Source: Ulota crispa
Taxonomy: Eukaryota > Streptophyta > Bryopsida > Orthotrichales > Orthotrichaceae
Length of the DNA: 64,000 nucleotides
Assembly (NCBI GenBank): GCA_963920765.1
Contig: OY987244.1
Location: forward strand, 18,456,358-18,520,357
Direction of reading: 5' to 3'
In this document: positions 34,008 to 47,462 of the stretch, in pieces
Layout of the letters: each line of letters opens with the position of its first letter
How positions within the stretch are numbered: position 1 is the first letter of the stretch
Translations under genes and position numbers: made by a program
The notes under the pieces: generated by a model
Told to the model about the DNA's origin: nothing
The model's input: the letters and a program-made list of their open reading frames with translations, nothing else
Database searches by the model: none

Positions 34008-34246
34008 TTATTCGTTAAATTGGGAAAAACAGAGGTACCATTTTGTACTCCACCTTAGACCCAAAAAGTCACCTAGATTCGAAGGTGTCAAATTTAGTCT
34101 GGACCACTAAGATTTTTTCCTCGCAAATTCCTCCTCTCAGGTGAGGGCACATGTACCCAAAAAAATGCTGTGGGCTCAGTCTCAGGTGGTCACCTGAAAT
34201 CTTCAAAAGTCCCAAAATGTAATAATTTTCCCAATTTAACGAATAA
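34008..34246. repeat. Inverted-repeat element of 239 bp
   Basis: The ends read TTATTCGTTAAATTGGGAAAA and its complement TTTTCCCAATTTAACGAATAA with about 200 bp between; the interior shows weaker pairing (GTCTCAGGTGG region). No direct flanking duplication was found. It lies upstream of the gene ending at 32851. Confidence 0.7.
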
Positions 34247-34633
34247 TGCACTAAGTGCTTATAGTTGGCAGAACTACCGACAATCTTCATAGAGACGCTA
34301 CTTGCTGACTGGATATTCTGTAGTACTGAGACCACCGACAGTGTGCACAATGCATGCCTTCGCGCTGATGTCGGTAGTGTTGTTGGGAAGTGTGTCGATT
34401 TACAGTTCTCCGCAGTGGTTTTCTTCTGGCTTAAGTTATGAGGGGCGGTTCACACTATGCACTGAGTCCTACTTTAAGAATCTGATTGGCATTAGCTGAC
34501 AATTTACTCGTAAGTCCCAAGTCTCACGTCCAAGTTCACTAAAACGTACCAGTCGGCTAGCACTTTCTGAAAGTTTTGGGGTCAAGGTGTGACTTTGTTC
34601 AAGAGTTGCCCCATATCTTACCAATTTTTCTAA

Positions 34634-35066
34634 GGGAATTGATATGCATACCACACCCTTTTAGCTATTCTAGCATACCCAAGGAAAATTTTAGATTTCT
34701 ACCATTAAATAGTTGAATATGAGAATTTGGAATTCAGATTTGGATTTAGTGACCTTGATTTTGTCTAGAACCATAAAAAAAAGTTGTAATTGAACAACAT
34801 CCAATGAATAAGCTTAGTTTGGAGAAAAAATATTACTTTTACTTTTGTTTATTAAAAAAGATAAGCTTTTTCATTGAATGTTGTTCAATTAGAATCTTTT
34901 TATGGTTCTAGACAAAATCAAGGTCTCTAAGTTCAAATTTGAATTCCAAATTCTCAAATTCAGCTTTTTGATGGTAGAAATCTAAAATTTACCCCAAGGG
35001 TGTGGTAGAATAGCTGAAAGGGTGTGGTAGAATAGCTGAAAGGGTGTGGTAGACATATCAATCCCC
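34634..35066. mobile_element. MULE-like fold-back element, GGGAATTGATA family
   Basis: The ends are GGGAATTGATATGCATACCAC and the complement of a GGGGATTGATATGTC-type sequence. Flanks TTTTTCTAA (34625-34633) and TTTTTTTAA (35067-35075) match at 8 of 9 positions. The arms are about 190 bp. Near the right end a 22-bp unit (AAGGGTGTGGTAGAATAGCTGA) is present twice with a partial third, making this arm longer. The inner arm is homologous to the inner arm of the large element at 53750-54890. Confidence 0.85.
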
Positions 35067-35966
35067 TTTTTTTAAGTGTCTGTACTTTGGTTTCCTTGTA
35101 TTCACATTTATATTAACGTCATGGTTGTTCTTACCAATCTTTAGATGCACTTGGAACAATTGACTCAGCACAGAAGCACCAATTCAAACCCCTATATGCC
35201 CAAGGGGACCCAAAAAAATTAGTTCCTTCACTGCCCAAAAAAATACCCTATAAGATGGTGAAAATTTATTTTTCACCTAATCTCTTTTTAGAAGTGGTCA
35301 TGAAGATGTGCTCCATTATAGAATGTCAAAAATAGCCTCATTGAATGCTCCCATTTTTTTTTTAATTTCAATTTGTGAAAAGATTCACAAGCATGGTGTT
35401 AGGTTGCAAGTTACCCTTCTTACAATTTTTGTGAGGGTAGCATGCATTATTGACTTGATTATTGATTCTTGCAACTTCTAGGAATAATACTATATTATGT
35501 GGGCACATGCCTCATTGCTGTAAAGCATTGTAGAGTGTAGAGTAATTGTACTGGGGCAATGAAGAGAACCAGCCAGGTGTTCAAGGGCTAGAACTTCATG
35601 CTCTTCTAGGATAAAGATTACAACAAGAGCAAGTTACAAACCCTTTGTGAACACAAAAGTTCCTTGCATGCTTGAATCACATACCCTTCTATTGAGGTTC
35701 TTAACAAAAGGATTTTGAGTCCCCTTATACCATGACCCCATTGTCGGTTCAATTTAAGACGGAGTAAATTAGGGCCACCTTATATTGGGGCCATGCTTGT
35801 TTTTCACTTGGTCCAATTCATAATTGGGTGAGTCATCAACTGGGCTAAAGTTTTGATTGGGTTTTAATATAAAGTCTTTGTGTCCAATTGATGGTTTGAT
35901 TAACGTATCATACTTAGTTTTTTATATTGAGTTGATGCAGTAGTGACTCAATATTTTTTGTTTAGA

Positions 35967-37058
35967 CCACGGGGAGTGCACCCTTTTTTTTGTATTGTAC
36001 ACGTGCAATTGAATGAAGGGTTATTATAATTGCCTTGGTCCTAAATTTTTGACATGGCTTTATAAAAAATAAGCATCATTGAAATGGGTGTGGGCTCTTT
36101 ATAAATAATGAAGGGTAGGGCATAATAATGAGAATTATAAATTTTTTAGTTGTACAATAGCCTTGCCAATATTCAGAAAACAAAATCTACATATTTATTA
36201 GATATATTTTAATTATTTAATGGTTAGCTAAAGTATCCCATGTTTTGAGTATGACAAAGTATCCCATGTTTGATCCTTGTTCAAGTATCCAATGTCAGAT
36301 GTATTCAGCAGTAGCTTAGGGTCATAGGGTTAATAAATGATGTACAGGTAATGATACAGGATTGGACACGTGGATGAAGCTTCCATTGCTGTTCATTTAC
36401 GAGCTTCTAGCTTGGGCTTAGGGTTAGCGTGGTGTTTGAGGGCTGGGTTGTGCTTTAGCAACTCCTGCTTGCATGCTTGCTTGTTTTGTGGTTTTTATTG
36501 CATGGTTTATCTCAAATTCTTCAACAACGCTTTCTGTTCACGATAGTTTCTCGACTTTGTAAAGGTTCAAGTGCAACTCTATCTTTGCGTGTGGATTCAT
36601 TTCCCACACTTTCTTTTATTTCTCTGCATGTTCAACTTAAAAGGGGTTTGTGTTTGAAGTGGAATGGATTTCACTACTTTTTCCTTCATCCTCTATTGAA
36701 TTCACAAATATGCTTTTATAAATATTATATGCTTTTCCATGCTTTCTATTTTCTCTCAAGTTCTTGTTTGAAGTATTATGTGATTGGTTAAAATTTATGT
36801 TTTGAAGTATTTGGTCTTTAATTACACATGTGTGATTTTGTTTGTGTCATTGTGTATTTATAATGAACTTAGGGTATACAAAAATATCACAAGAACTTAA
36901 TTCAAATGAAGCTTAGGGTACATGAAATTTTCAAAATTTAGAAATTTAGGTAAATATAGCCCTATAGAAATATTAAAAAATTACCTACATAGCCCCCATC
37001 TTATAAGGGCTTGAACGCACGTTGCTCACAAACATCATGTATAGTGCACTCCCCGTGG
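35967..37058. mobile_element. DNA transposon with short ends and a 6-bp duplication
   Basis: The 14-bp ends CCACGGGGAGTGCA and TGCACTCCCCGTGG are perfect inverted repeats. The hexamer TTTAGA stands directly outside both (35961-35966 and 37059-37064). The 1092-bp interior is not a palindrome and has no recognisable transposase; an open frame at 36477-36791 has no family resemblance. Superfamily is uncertain. Confidence 0.7.
36230..36296. repeat. Short tandem repeat, about 26-bp unit, three copies
   Basis: The motif AAGTATCCCATGTTT recurs at about 36231, 36257 and (as AAGTATCCAATGTC) 36283. It lies inside the element at 35967-37058. Confidence 0.75.
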
Positions 37059-37064
37059 TTTAGA

Positions 37065-38386
37065 CTTGATTTTTGGTCTCAAGTTTGAAATGCTCTTTCA
37101 AGACATCAACTTATCCTAGGATATACTTGGTTTCTTTTTTAAGCAAAGGTTGAGTTTCAATAGTAGCAAGTCTTGAACATAAGAACCTACTCAAACTTAA
37201 TTTCTCATTTTGTTGTCTAAGGAACTTGTAATCAATAATGTTTTCTTGAATATAGATAATAAGATGTTTTAACAACTCAATAAAGCAACATGATGTAAAG
37301 AGGTAATGTTCATTATACCACAATTTAGAATTCAAGTGAATGCTTATAATCTAAATTCAAAATTGTTGAAAAAGATAAAGAATAATACTAAAATCAACAC
37401 AAAATAGAACTAAACTTCAAAATAAGTGGTATAACTAATGCTTGATAAGTTCTAGTATTTTGATAGATTTATAGCATAAAAGAACTATATAAGCATAATC
37501 TATTTGAAGAATAATTTACCACAACAAAGACCATTCTATAAATCTATCAATGATTTACAATAAATACCCCAATTTACACTACCAAAAATAAGAAAGTTAC
37601 AAAAAAAAATAACACGGTTTGAGAAGAAGAAGTCAAGTTTAACAAAATCTTCATGAAAATCTAACTAAAGTTTTGTTATTGTATGTTATTTTTGTGCACA
37701 TAGATCTAAAAAATATATTAACATTTTAAACATTTTTAAAAAGTTATGGTTGTTTGAAATGATTTTTTAGTGATTTTGCTATGACATGAATCACCTAAGG
37801 ATCAAGGATACTTTGAATTTTCAAAAATGTGAAAATGTTTTTTAAAGCATTATCTAAAAGTTCAAATAAAAGATGAATTTCAAACAAAGTTTTGGACAAT
37901 GATCCATAAATCACTTCTATATCACAAGATTCACCATTTCATAGATGTACGTACATCCATAAAATCTAAATCAAATAATTCAAAATTGATCATAGATAAA
38001 AATGAAAGGTTTTTACAATATTTTTTTCCTCATATAATGTTGTACATCGTGTTTGTTGTAATTTATCAAAAAAAATTGTACCTAAACTTATGTCATGATC
38101 AAATGACCATTTTTGTACTGGAAAAGTGACTTGAGAAGGTGAAACATACTTGTGCCTTTTAAACTACAAAATGATTACAAAGAGGAGATATTAACCATAC
38201 AAATGTCACAAAAAATAGTACAATTATAATGTATTTAACTAATGAATGAATGAAAAAATTAAGTTCCCAAATTTTTAAAATCTAATTACATTTATTTTTT
38301 ATTTAAAATATGAATGCATACTCGTTAAGAAGATTGACATGTTTAAATATTCCTATACTATACTAAATAGAGTACCATAACTAGAA
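37065..38386. other. AT-rich spacer without a recognised gene
   Basis: Very AT-rich. No exon chain, RNA gene or complete inverted-repeat element was recognised. Confidence 0.5.
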
Positions 38387-38480
38387 TTAACCCCTAAACA
38401 TCTAGGAGGACGTTTTTTGTCCCGACAAATACATTGAACCCAATGTATTCACGGTGACCCGCCAAAAGTTTAGGGGTTAA
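38387..38480. mobile_element. Minimal TTAA-flanked hairpin, 94 bp
   Basis: Ends TTAA-CCCCTAAAC and GTTTAGGGG-TTAA enclose only 86 bp, with an inner dyad ACATTGAACCCAATGT. It matches the terminal pattern of the larger TTAA elements and looks like an extreme internal-deletion derivative. Confidence 0.6.
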
Positions 38481-38981
38481 GGTAAGGGAAAATTGCATAA
38501 CAATATTTAAGCCCAAGCTCGCAAGTATCGATTAGAGTTTTTTTAAGCTTAAGCCAAATAGCTACAAAAAAAAATCAAGCTTCAAGCCTATACATAAAAA
38601 TTAAGAAGAAATAGTGTCATGGATCCATATGTTGCTCAACATTCCAAATCTAAATGCTTGACACACATTAGAAAAGAGAATATGTTGTTGTTTGTAGCCA
38701 GTCAATTAGCTAGGATTAAGCTAAGAACTTAGGCAAAAAACAACATGATCTTCATGCCATGTGGAGACATTTTTTTTGAAAATCAAGCCACCCCTTTGAA
38801 ATAATGTCTTATTTGTTAAAAAATTGGGTTTTATTACTCACATTTTCATAAAAATCATTCTTGTAATACAAGTTTTTGATTTTAGGAAAATTTGGTCAAA
38901 ATCAACAAGCTCAAAGTGCTTGCAGTCTAATTTTGCACTTATGAAATATATCATGGAGCCATATTTGCACCATTAAAATTA

Positions 38982-39657
38982 GAGGAAATTACAAATAGGG
39001 GCATGAAATCATAAAATATTACAGATAGGGGCGCAATTTCAAAACAATTACAAATAGGGGCACGATTTCAAAAAAAGTTGTAAGATTTTGCTTTTTTGTT
39101 TTGTTTGAACATTGATTGATTTAGACACATCACATAAAATGTTAGCTAATTTCTAAAAAACTTGAAGGTCTCATTAGGAGAAATTTGAGCCCTCTAGAAG
39201 GCCCTTATGATTCCGTGCCCAATGTGCATATAGAGAAAATTTCAAAGGTCAGATTTGACCTCTGTCACGCAGTCAGGTTAGATGACACAATGTACTAACC
39301 AATATAAAATTTTAAAAAATATATATATATATATATATATTGTTTTTTTCTTACCTTCATTATGTAGCGGGCACACATTCATAAGGGCCTTCTGGAGGGC
39401 TCAAACTTTGCTAATGCTCCAAATCAAGCCTAAGAAATTTTAATAAGGAGGATGGTGATTTTTGAAAACTTTTAATTTTTTTGGGGGGTTAACTAACATT
39501 TAATGTGATGTATCTAAATCAACCAATGTCCAAACCAAAAAAAGTTCACAAAAAATCATTATTTTTTTTGGAATCATGCCCCTATATGTAATTATTTTGA
39601 AATTGTGCCCCTATTTGTAATATTTTACGTTTTCATACCCCTATTTGTAATTTCCCC
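38982..39657. mobile_element. MULE-like fold-back element, AAATTACAAATAGGGG family
   Basis: A 676-bp palindrome flanked by the exact 9-bp direct repeat TTAAAATTA (38973-38981 and 39658-39666). Ends are GAGGAAATTACAAATAGGGG and the complement of GGGGAAATTACAAATAGGGG. Each end carries three spaced copies of an ACAAATAGGGGC block. An AT dinucleotide run of about 22 bp lies at 39319-39340 near the centre. No coding capacity. Confidence 0.9.
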
Positions 39658-39796
39658 TTAAAATTACCATCTGGCCTGAGAAGCTGCCGGACCAAAAATA
39701 AATAAAAAATTCTGGTATCGATATAGGTAGAGTTCAGGGAACGGAGAGAACGTTAAGGGAACCTTAGACAAAAGGTTTGGGAACGTGTTGGGGGAA

Positions 39797-39822
39797 CTGA
39801 AACCCTAGAAGGGCATATATGC
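39797..39822 (+). promoter_or_regulatory. Telo-box and TATA-like motif before RPS13
   Basis: AAACCCTAG at about 39801 and CATATATGC at about 39814 lie just over 100 bp upstream of the RPS13 start. Telo-boxes are a known feature of plant ribosomal protein promoters. The exact transcription start is not known. Confidence 0.5.
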
Positions 39823-39919
39823 GCCTCCCTCTACCACTTCGAGCTCTCTTTCGCGTCGCACTGGACTTCGGTTTTGCCTCTCGCACCGGCGTCAGCCTCA
39901 CTTCTCGAAGTCCGCCACC

Positions 39920-41243
<1,324 letters not shown>

Positions 41244-42015
41244 GTGAAGTGACAGGACAAGAGATGTTTTGGTTAGAATGTCTCAGCATATATTTTGGGA
41301 TACATTCTCTTCATCATTGTACTCTTTGAGCATATATCTAATGTGAATGGTTGTTCGTTCCGCTGGACTTACTACCGTGGTACTTTAGACCTTTTTTTAT
41401 TGTGTGCTGGTGGTTGTCACTCTTTACACTGAGTTTGAACCTGGTCGAACTTATCAACATTTATGTTCGATCCTTTGATTTAATTTGATTTGATTTTGAT
41501 GTTGCATTGTCTCGTATGTGACAAGCTGATTTACTGTGTGTTCCTGTACCTGGCATCTTTCTGGATCGTGCTTGTGTGTTTCATACTCAGATATATTGAC
41601 GGCAATGATGGAAAAGAAACTCCTCCGAGACTTCTGGCCTAGGAACTCGGTGAAGCGGCTATCTATAACGTCGAAGCAAGTGAAATCTTTTCTTCGAACG
41701 TAATTCTCATTCGATTTTAAATTTGATTAATTTGGACATACCATCAATGCTGTTTTGGTTAATAACTAGCACCATGAAAGACAAAAATTGTTTTCTGAAT
41801 CATCGGGTGCGCTAAGGTTAACGATGTTAATAAATCCCTGAGAAGACAAGCTGTCATTTGCACATTATATAAAATTCGAATGTCAAGTGTATATGAAGTT
41901 ATTAAGTTTTTCACACGTAATTCACCCAATTAGGAAAGTATTGCATCTCGCATATTATTTGTATGAAATTTTAATTGAACACCCATCTGCATTTGAATCC
42001 ATCCTCAACCCTATA

Positions 42016-42405
42016 AGGTAGCAGCACCGCTTACCGTGACTGTCCCACCGTGACTGTCCCCATGGGCGTCACTGGCTAGTTGGGGCCTAATAAACACAAA
42101 AATCTAATAGTTATGGGTGATGGAGTGATGGTTATGGCTGACTAACATGATAATTTGAGTGTCCCATCTCACTATTTAAGAACCAACAAGTTTTGTTTTT
42201 AGCATCTCTTACTCATGGCTTGACATTTTCAATGATTTTAGATTTTGAAAATTCTTTGTGAACAAATGCTTGCAATTGAAATTTTGAAATTGATGCCAAT
42301 ATTTTTCATTCCTTCTTGTTAATCTAGCAATATTATTTTCAAGCTTGTTCGATTGGGCTACATACCCTAGAAACCTTAGATTCACGTTTATGGGTGTTCC
42401 TACCA
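42016..42405. mobile_element. MITE, AGGTAGCAGCACC subfamily
   Basis: Left end AGGTAGCAGCACC, right end TTATGGGTGTTCCTACC, flanked by TA on both sides (42014-42015 and 42406-42407). The ends resemble the MITE in RPS13 intron 2. Length 390 bp, no coding capacity. Confidence 0.65.
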
Positions 42406-42863
42406 TAGAGGGTGTGGTGTGAGCTTACTTGTGTTTTTTTCTGGCAAAATTTTGCTAGCTCTGACAAATTTTGGCCAGAGCATTATCTTCCCTCCAATTG
42501 TTCTCTAATGGGAGGATGAACAACAACAATTAGAAAAATACATTGTCTCATATCCTTTGGGTAATTCAAGGAGGTCTCACGGATGGATTGTCTTTTTTTA
42601 TCCAACTCTTTTTTTGGAGTAGTCAAACTTATTTTCAACAAATGGTGTTGGATGTTCCTTCAATCTTGCCTAGTGAAGTACACTACCATTGGCAAGTCTA
42701 CTAGTAGCAGGAGCCGTATTGGGGATTTCTGCAAATTTTTGTCCCTTTTCTGTTGTCTGAACTTTTGCCTAAAAAATGATCTTGTTTGAGTCCACCTACA
42801 TACTGAAATAGTGCTATTTTGCATCTCATGAAAAAATTGAACCTAGCGTAGGCAATCGTCATA

Positions 42864-43209
42864 AGGTAGTGTGCTCATAAACCATCCACCTAAGGGCCGC
42901 AACTGAATTTTGGGGAGGTGAAACTTCTTGAACTATTTTCAGTAAATTTTTCTTGAAAGACAAAAAGAATTGACATCTAACCCAAATTGTTTCATACTTT
43001 TTGGAACTTTTTGAAATTAGTTATGAGATTTTGAAGTAGAAAGGTCTAAGTCTCTAAAATCATCCATCTCCTCAAATTTACATTATTTGTACATTGTTGG
43101 ACATTATTTGTACATTGTTGAAAGGCTATGAAAATTAGCATGTACTAGCAAAGTACATTTGGTGAGACAATCAATTTTAGAGCGTGAGCAGAATATGAGC
43201 AGACTACCT
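42864..43209. mobile_element. MITE, AGGTAGGAGGCTCATAAACC family, copy 3
   Basis: Ends AGGTAGTGTGCTCATAAACC and GAGCAGACTACCT with TA on both sides (42862-42863 and 43210-43211). The interior is in the reverse direction compared with copies 1 and 2 (GGGGAGGTGAAACTTCTTG near the left). A 21-bp unit, ACATTATTTGTACATTGTTGG, is duplicated in tandem at about 43083-43123. Confidence 0.75.
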
Positions 43210-43617
43210 TATAGCTCATCAGGATTTTTAACTTCCAATGACTAAAACATAATTGGTAATGAAAACTCCCCACAAAATCATTTCACAAAACAAATTTAGA
43301 GTTTACATTTCAAGATTTGCACCCTTGATTGTTAAACCTCTCAAGATTTGTGAGTATAAACCAAATTTCGTACCATTCTTCCACAAAACGATGGCTTTCA
43401 GTAAGGCATGCTAAAAAACTTTGATTGATCCTTACTAACTAAAGCATATCATGCTTGTTAAATTCGTTATTATCATTGATACTAATGTTTTTGCTTAATG
43501 CAGTTTTGCGTCAAGGAAAACACCCATTTACCTATAGGCACAATAGCAAGAAATGAAGAAGGCAAGCAAAGGGACAAAAGTCAAGTAGTGTTGATGTGCT
43601 TTTGAGTTGTAATTCAC

Positions 43618-43802
43618 CCAATCTGCAGCATGGTCCTAATGTGGTGCATATGTACACAATTAGTACATTTCAGCTCTAAAATCTAGGCAATCCATAGATA
43701 GCTTATTTTCTATGTCACAAAAAATAAGCGATATATGACTTACCTAGATTTTAGAGCTAAAATGTACTCAAGGTGTACATTATGACCATGCTCCAAATTG
43801 GG
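43618..43802. repeat. Hairpin element ending CCCAATCTGCAGCATGG
   Basis: Arms of about 65 bp pair around a loop at 43690-43740; both arms contain CTCTAAAATCTAGG or its complement. Ends CCCAATCTGCAGCATGG and CCATGCTCCAAATTGGG are inverted. No direct flanking duplication was found. Confidence 0.7.
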
Positions 43803-44314
43803 TGTGTCTACCTTAGTACCACCCTAACAACACCCGTCCACCCTTACCCTCCCAAATGCATGGCAAACTTTTAAGTGTTTGCAAGCCAATAGACCACTTT
43901 AAATCCTAACTCATGGAAAGAGGATTAAATAAAAAAAATTCCAAGTAGGTATGAAGGATTCCAAGCTTCTACAAAAATAATTTATGTTTGAAGTGTTTTT
44001 GCAAGTGAAAACATTGATTTTTGCACAAAATTTGGGTAATCTCGTGGAAAAGTGAAGAAGATTTGCTCACGTAGCAAGGTGTACAAAAGTGATACACAGG
44101 GGCTCTCTTGTTTGAAAAATTAAGAATACTTTAAAGAACAAGCCTTGAAACCAACTTGATAAATCCAGATTTTCCTCTCAAGAAATAGGCCAAACAAATA
44201 AAACACATCTAGTAGAAGAGATGTTCAAAACCTTGGTAACCCTCTATATTTATATTTAGGTAGGAAAAGCTCTGCTGATTTTTTTTTGCAGCAATTCGGT
44301 AAGGTAGACACACC
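43800..44314. mobile_element. Element with ends GGGTGTGTCTACCTTA
   Basis: GGGTGTGTCTACCTTAG at the left and GTAAGGTAGACACACCC at the right are inverted, 515 bp apart, with ATT directly outside each. The left end abuts the preceding hairpin. A 3-bp duplication could indicate a Harbinger-like element, but this is a weak assignment. Confidence 0.5.
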
Positions 44315-44956
44315 CATTCCCAATTGGTCCCCCAAATTTTGCACTCTATTTTTGAAAATTTCACCACACACAATTGCAACTATGGTGGAGCAGTGAACTC
44401 TACTTGCACAAGCAAATCCTATTACATGTTAGTTGCTAAGCTAATTTGGGAGAATTGGGATTGGGATCGTCAAGTGCCATTATAGGAACACATCCAAGCA
44501 TTTTCAAGGTTAGTTTAGAATTTCTAATAGGGACCTATGAGATGCAACTTTGCACTTTAATATAAAATGATTTACAAAAAAAAAATCATAATAATGATGT
44601 CTTATTGATAGCTTGTTGACTAGCTAACCCTATAGATTTTTTCCTGAATTTTCTGAGACCATGAGGTACCCTAAATCCTTAACCCCTAAGCGCCTAGCCC
44701 ATATTCATCAAAATCTAAACTCACTCACAGTCAATCCAACCAAATTGTCATCGCAAACAAGATCCACATAATCTAACCGTACGGAATGGTAGATGAGACA
44801 AGCTCCAAAATGTAAGGAAAAGGACAAATGGTTTGACTGTACCAATAGAAAGATTATAACAAATCAAACAAAAACATTTTCATTTTTGAGTGCCCCATTT
44901 TGAGGTCTTGGGCCACTCAATGGTAAAAACAATTGGATATAGGTATGTCTACCTCA

Positions 44957-45262
44957 AGGTAGAAGGCTCATAAACCACGCATCTAAAAGCTATTTGTCAT
45001 TTTATGGAAGCTAAACTGCTTGAAACAATTTTCAATAACTTTTAGTAGGAAAAAAAATAGAATTCACATCCAACCTAAGTCATTTCATATTATTTGAACC
45101 TTCGTGGAATTAGTTATGAATTTTTAAAGTTCAAAACACAGTGATCATTAAAACCAATCACCCCTTAAAATGTACACTGTTACAACATGAAAAAAAAGCA
45201 AAATGTACCTCTAGGCCATGATCGGTTTTACAGCCCAGTCGTGGTTTATAAGCCTCTTACCT
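44957..45262. mobile_element. MITE, AGGTAGGAGGCTCATAAACC family, copy 4
   Basis: Ends AGGTAGAAGGCTCATAAACC and GGTTTATAAGCCTCTTACCT enclose 306 bp. The right flank is TA, the left CA. The interior shares the AAGCTATTTG and CATTTCATA-type blocks of the family only weakly, so this is an older or divergent copy. Confidence 0.7.
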
Positions 45263-45961
45263 TACAATCAAATTTTACTCTTGTTTTACATCCGTCACTT
45301 TCAAAATCCAACCTGCTAACCCAACCGGTTATTTGGCAACGCCCACCGGCCCACTGTAACAGACACTGTAAGCAGTCTATCCTGTACAGACAAAGTTCCT
45401 ATAACGTCTGACTCCGTCCACCGACAGGTCTCACACTTCCTCCTCCTCAATTACAGACAAAGATTTCTCCGCCCCTTCCAGACCTCGTTTCTACATGCAG
45501 ACTCATGTGTTCCTTGCTCAATTCGCCACTCAATCTTCTACGTTTCTCGCCAACATCAAGGCTTGCTTGGAAGGCTTGGAATCGATCATTTGGTGGCCGA
45601 TTCGGCGGAGAGCTCCCTTCTCTAGATCGTTTTGTTCTTCTCTGAGAGAACTGACAGACACTTCAACATCATTTTGGAGGACGGCAACACGGTACTAATC
45701 TTTTTCTCAACTGTGTTGTTTTAGCCCTTGCTTTCCTTTGTTGCTGGCACTCTGGCGTTAGGTTTTCTGTCTGGGACGTGCATCTGTGAGTTCTTGTGAG
45801 CATTTCTTAAATTTAACTGAATTTTACACTTCTAACTTCGATTGAGCAACCGGCGATGTTAGCGGCGTTTGACTTTTTTTCTTTTTTTCTTTTTCTTGCG
45901 TGCAGAAGATTTGCGGCGGAAGTGTTTATTAAAGGTTTATCGCGCCGGTGCTTTAAGCAAG

Positions 45962-47462
45962 ATGGCCAACTGCCAGGTTAGGTGTAATCCTTATTACGAG
46001 AAAAGCGAATAAACTCGCTTATTTCCACTTTCCGATGACTAATGTATTTTTAGTTTCATTGCTTTTCAATTTGCACTTATAACTGGAGAAGAGTCCTTGG
46101 AAAGGAGGATCGAGACAAATGTAGATTAAGGTAAATCAGAAATGTAATTAAAATAGTGGAATAAATCCTTGTATTTGCACTTATAACTGGAGAAGAGCCC
46201 TTGGAAAGGAGATTCGAAAACAAATGTAGATTAAGTTAATCTGAATTGTAATTAAAGTAGTGGAATAAGTCAGACGTTACCATTTTCTCGTAGCACAGGT
46301 TGTTTATATCTCAGTGGATTGCAGCGGTTTTTTGGTTTTTGTGATTCTCATGTGAGTGATCTTTTTTTGACCGTGTTTCTGACAATTTGCTGGCGTTCCT
46401 CCTCCCCAGGCAGAAAGGGAACAAGGTATGGCCGCTTTTTCTACCATGACAAGTTTGCATTATGGGAATGTTGTCTGTAGTTTACGGTATGTAGTTTTTA
46501 GGGTAAGTCCCTCGGGACTGGCTCTGGTATGTGTAATGGCGAAGTGTCAGTAGCAGGGCATGGTGATACTGTGCCTTTGTGTCATTTTAGTATATGCTTG
46601 TATGTGTTCTCTACGAAATATGTATGCGCTTTCAGAATCATTCATAAATGATTAGATTATAATTGAGCTAGTTTTCCAACATTTGTATGATTAGTATCTC
46701 TTCTTTGTAATCATTTTGTAGTAATCAGAGTATGCTTCTTATTAAGGTCGTGACAATTGGGAGCCATTGCAGATCTTGCGTTGGAAGTGCAGAATGAACT
46801 GATGAGTGCTGAAGAGGAAAGGAATCTCGTCTGGAGCAAGGTGAGTTTAACTGGGCAAGAATCACTTGACTTAAAGCACACATGGTTCTTTCAAGATGCT
46901 GTGAGAAATCGTCGTGCCAAATAACGTCCAATGCGAACTTCATATTGAATTGTGTGTGTTTTGATCCTGTAGCTTCAATCTCTGCGAGTCACATATCAAA
47001 CTGAAATGACCGAGCTATGCAGAATGCTCACGGCTCGAAGTAACCATGTGCGCATCCCTCTGCCAACTCTTTCTGCTTTTCTTTGATTAAACTTCCATTA
47101 TGAATCAGAACACGTTCGCCTCGAGAAATGTCTCTTTTTCGAGGAATGGTTTCCAATTTGTAATCCTGTAGTTTAGAATGCTATATCACGTTGATTGAAT
47201 TTATATCGACATTATTGGGTGACGATACTCAACCATTGATATATACTGATGTTGTCATGGTATCAATGTTCAGCCCATGCCAGCCGAGCAACTCCAAAAA
47301 CTTAAGCATTACAAGGATGTCCTGCATCGGATGCTACCTTATTTACGAGTGTCACAGGACCGGATACCGAAAGATTTCAATTTAGGAAAAGTGCAGGCAT
47401 TCGAGGAGCAGATTGTCAACATCATGGAAACCTTTCAAAGGAGACGCCCACGGGCTGCTTAG
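45962..47462 (+). CDS. Small MED15-like coiled protein, 120 aa
   Basis: Five coding exons, 45962-45976, 46410-46425, 46773-46840, 46973-47047 and 47274-47462, are in phase (363 nt). The second is a 16-nt micro-exon. The protein is helical and charged: AEREQDLALEVQNEL, then TYQTEMTELCRML, then EQLQKLKHYKDVLHRMLPYL, RIPKDF, and FEEQIVNIMETFQRRRPR. From memory, the sequence from ELxELY through EKLKxxKxxLERMIxFL to YEKQIVxxINxxRPR is a conserved middle segment of plant MED15 coactivators of Mediator. The match is by eye and to a segment only; the large Gln-rich and KIX parts of MED15 are absent. The ATG lies late in the exon starting at 45906, which is open upstream, so a longer N-terminus cannot be excluded. 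A role in transcription is inference. Confidence 0.62.
46070..46269. repeat. Tandem duplication, 103-bp period, within an intron
   Basis: Two imperfect copies beginning TTTGCACTTATAACTGGAGA at 46070 and 46173, each ending TAGTGGAATAA. They lie in the first coding intron of the MED15-like gene. Confidence 0.9.
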
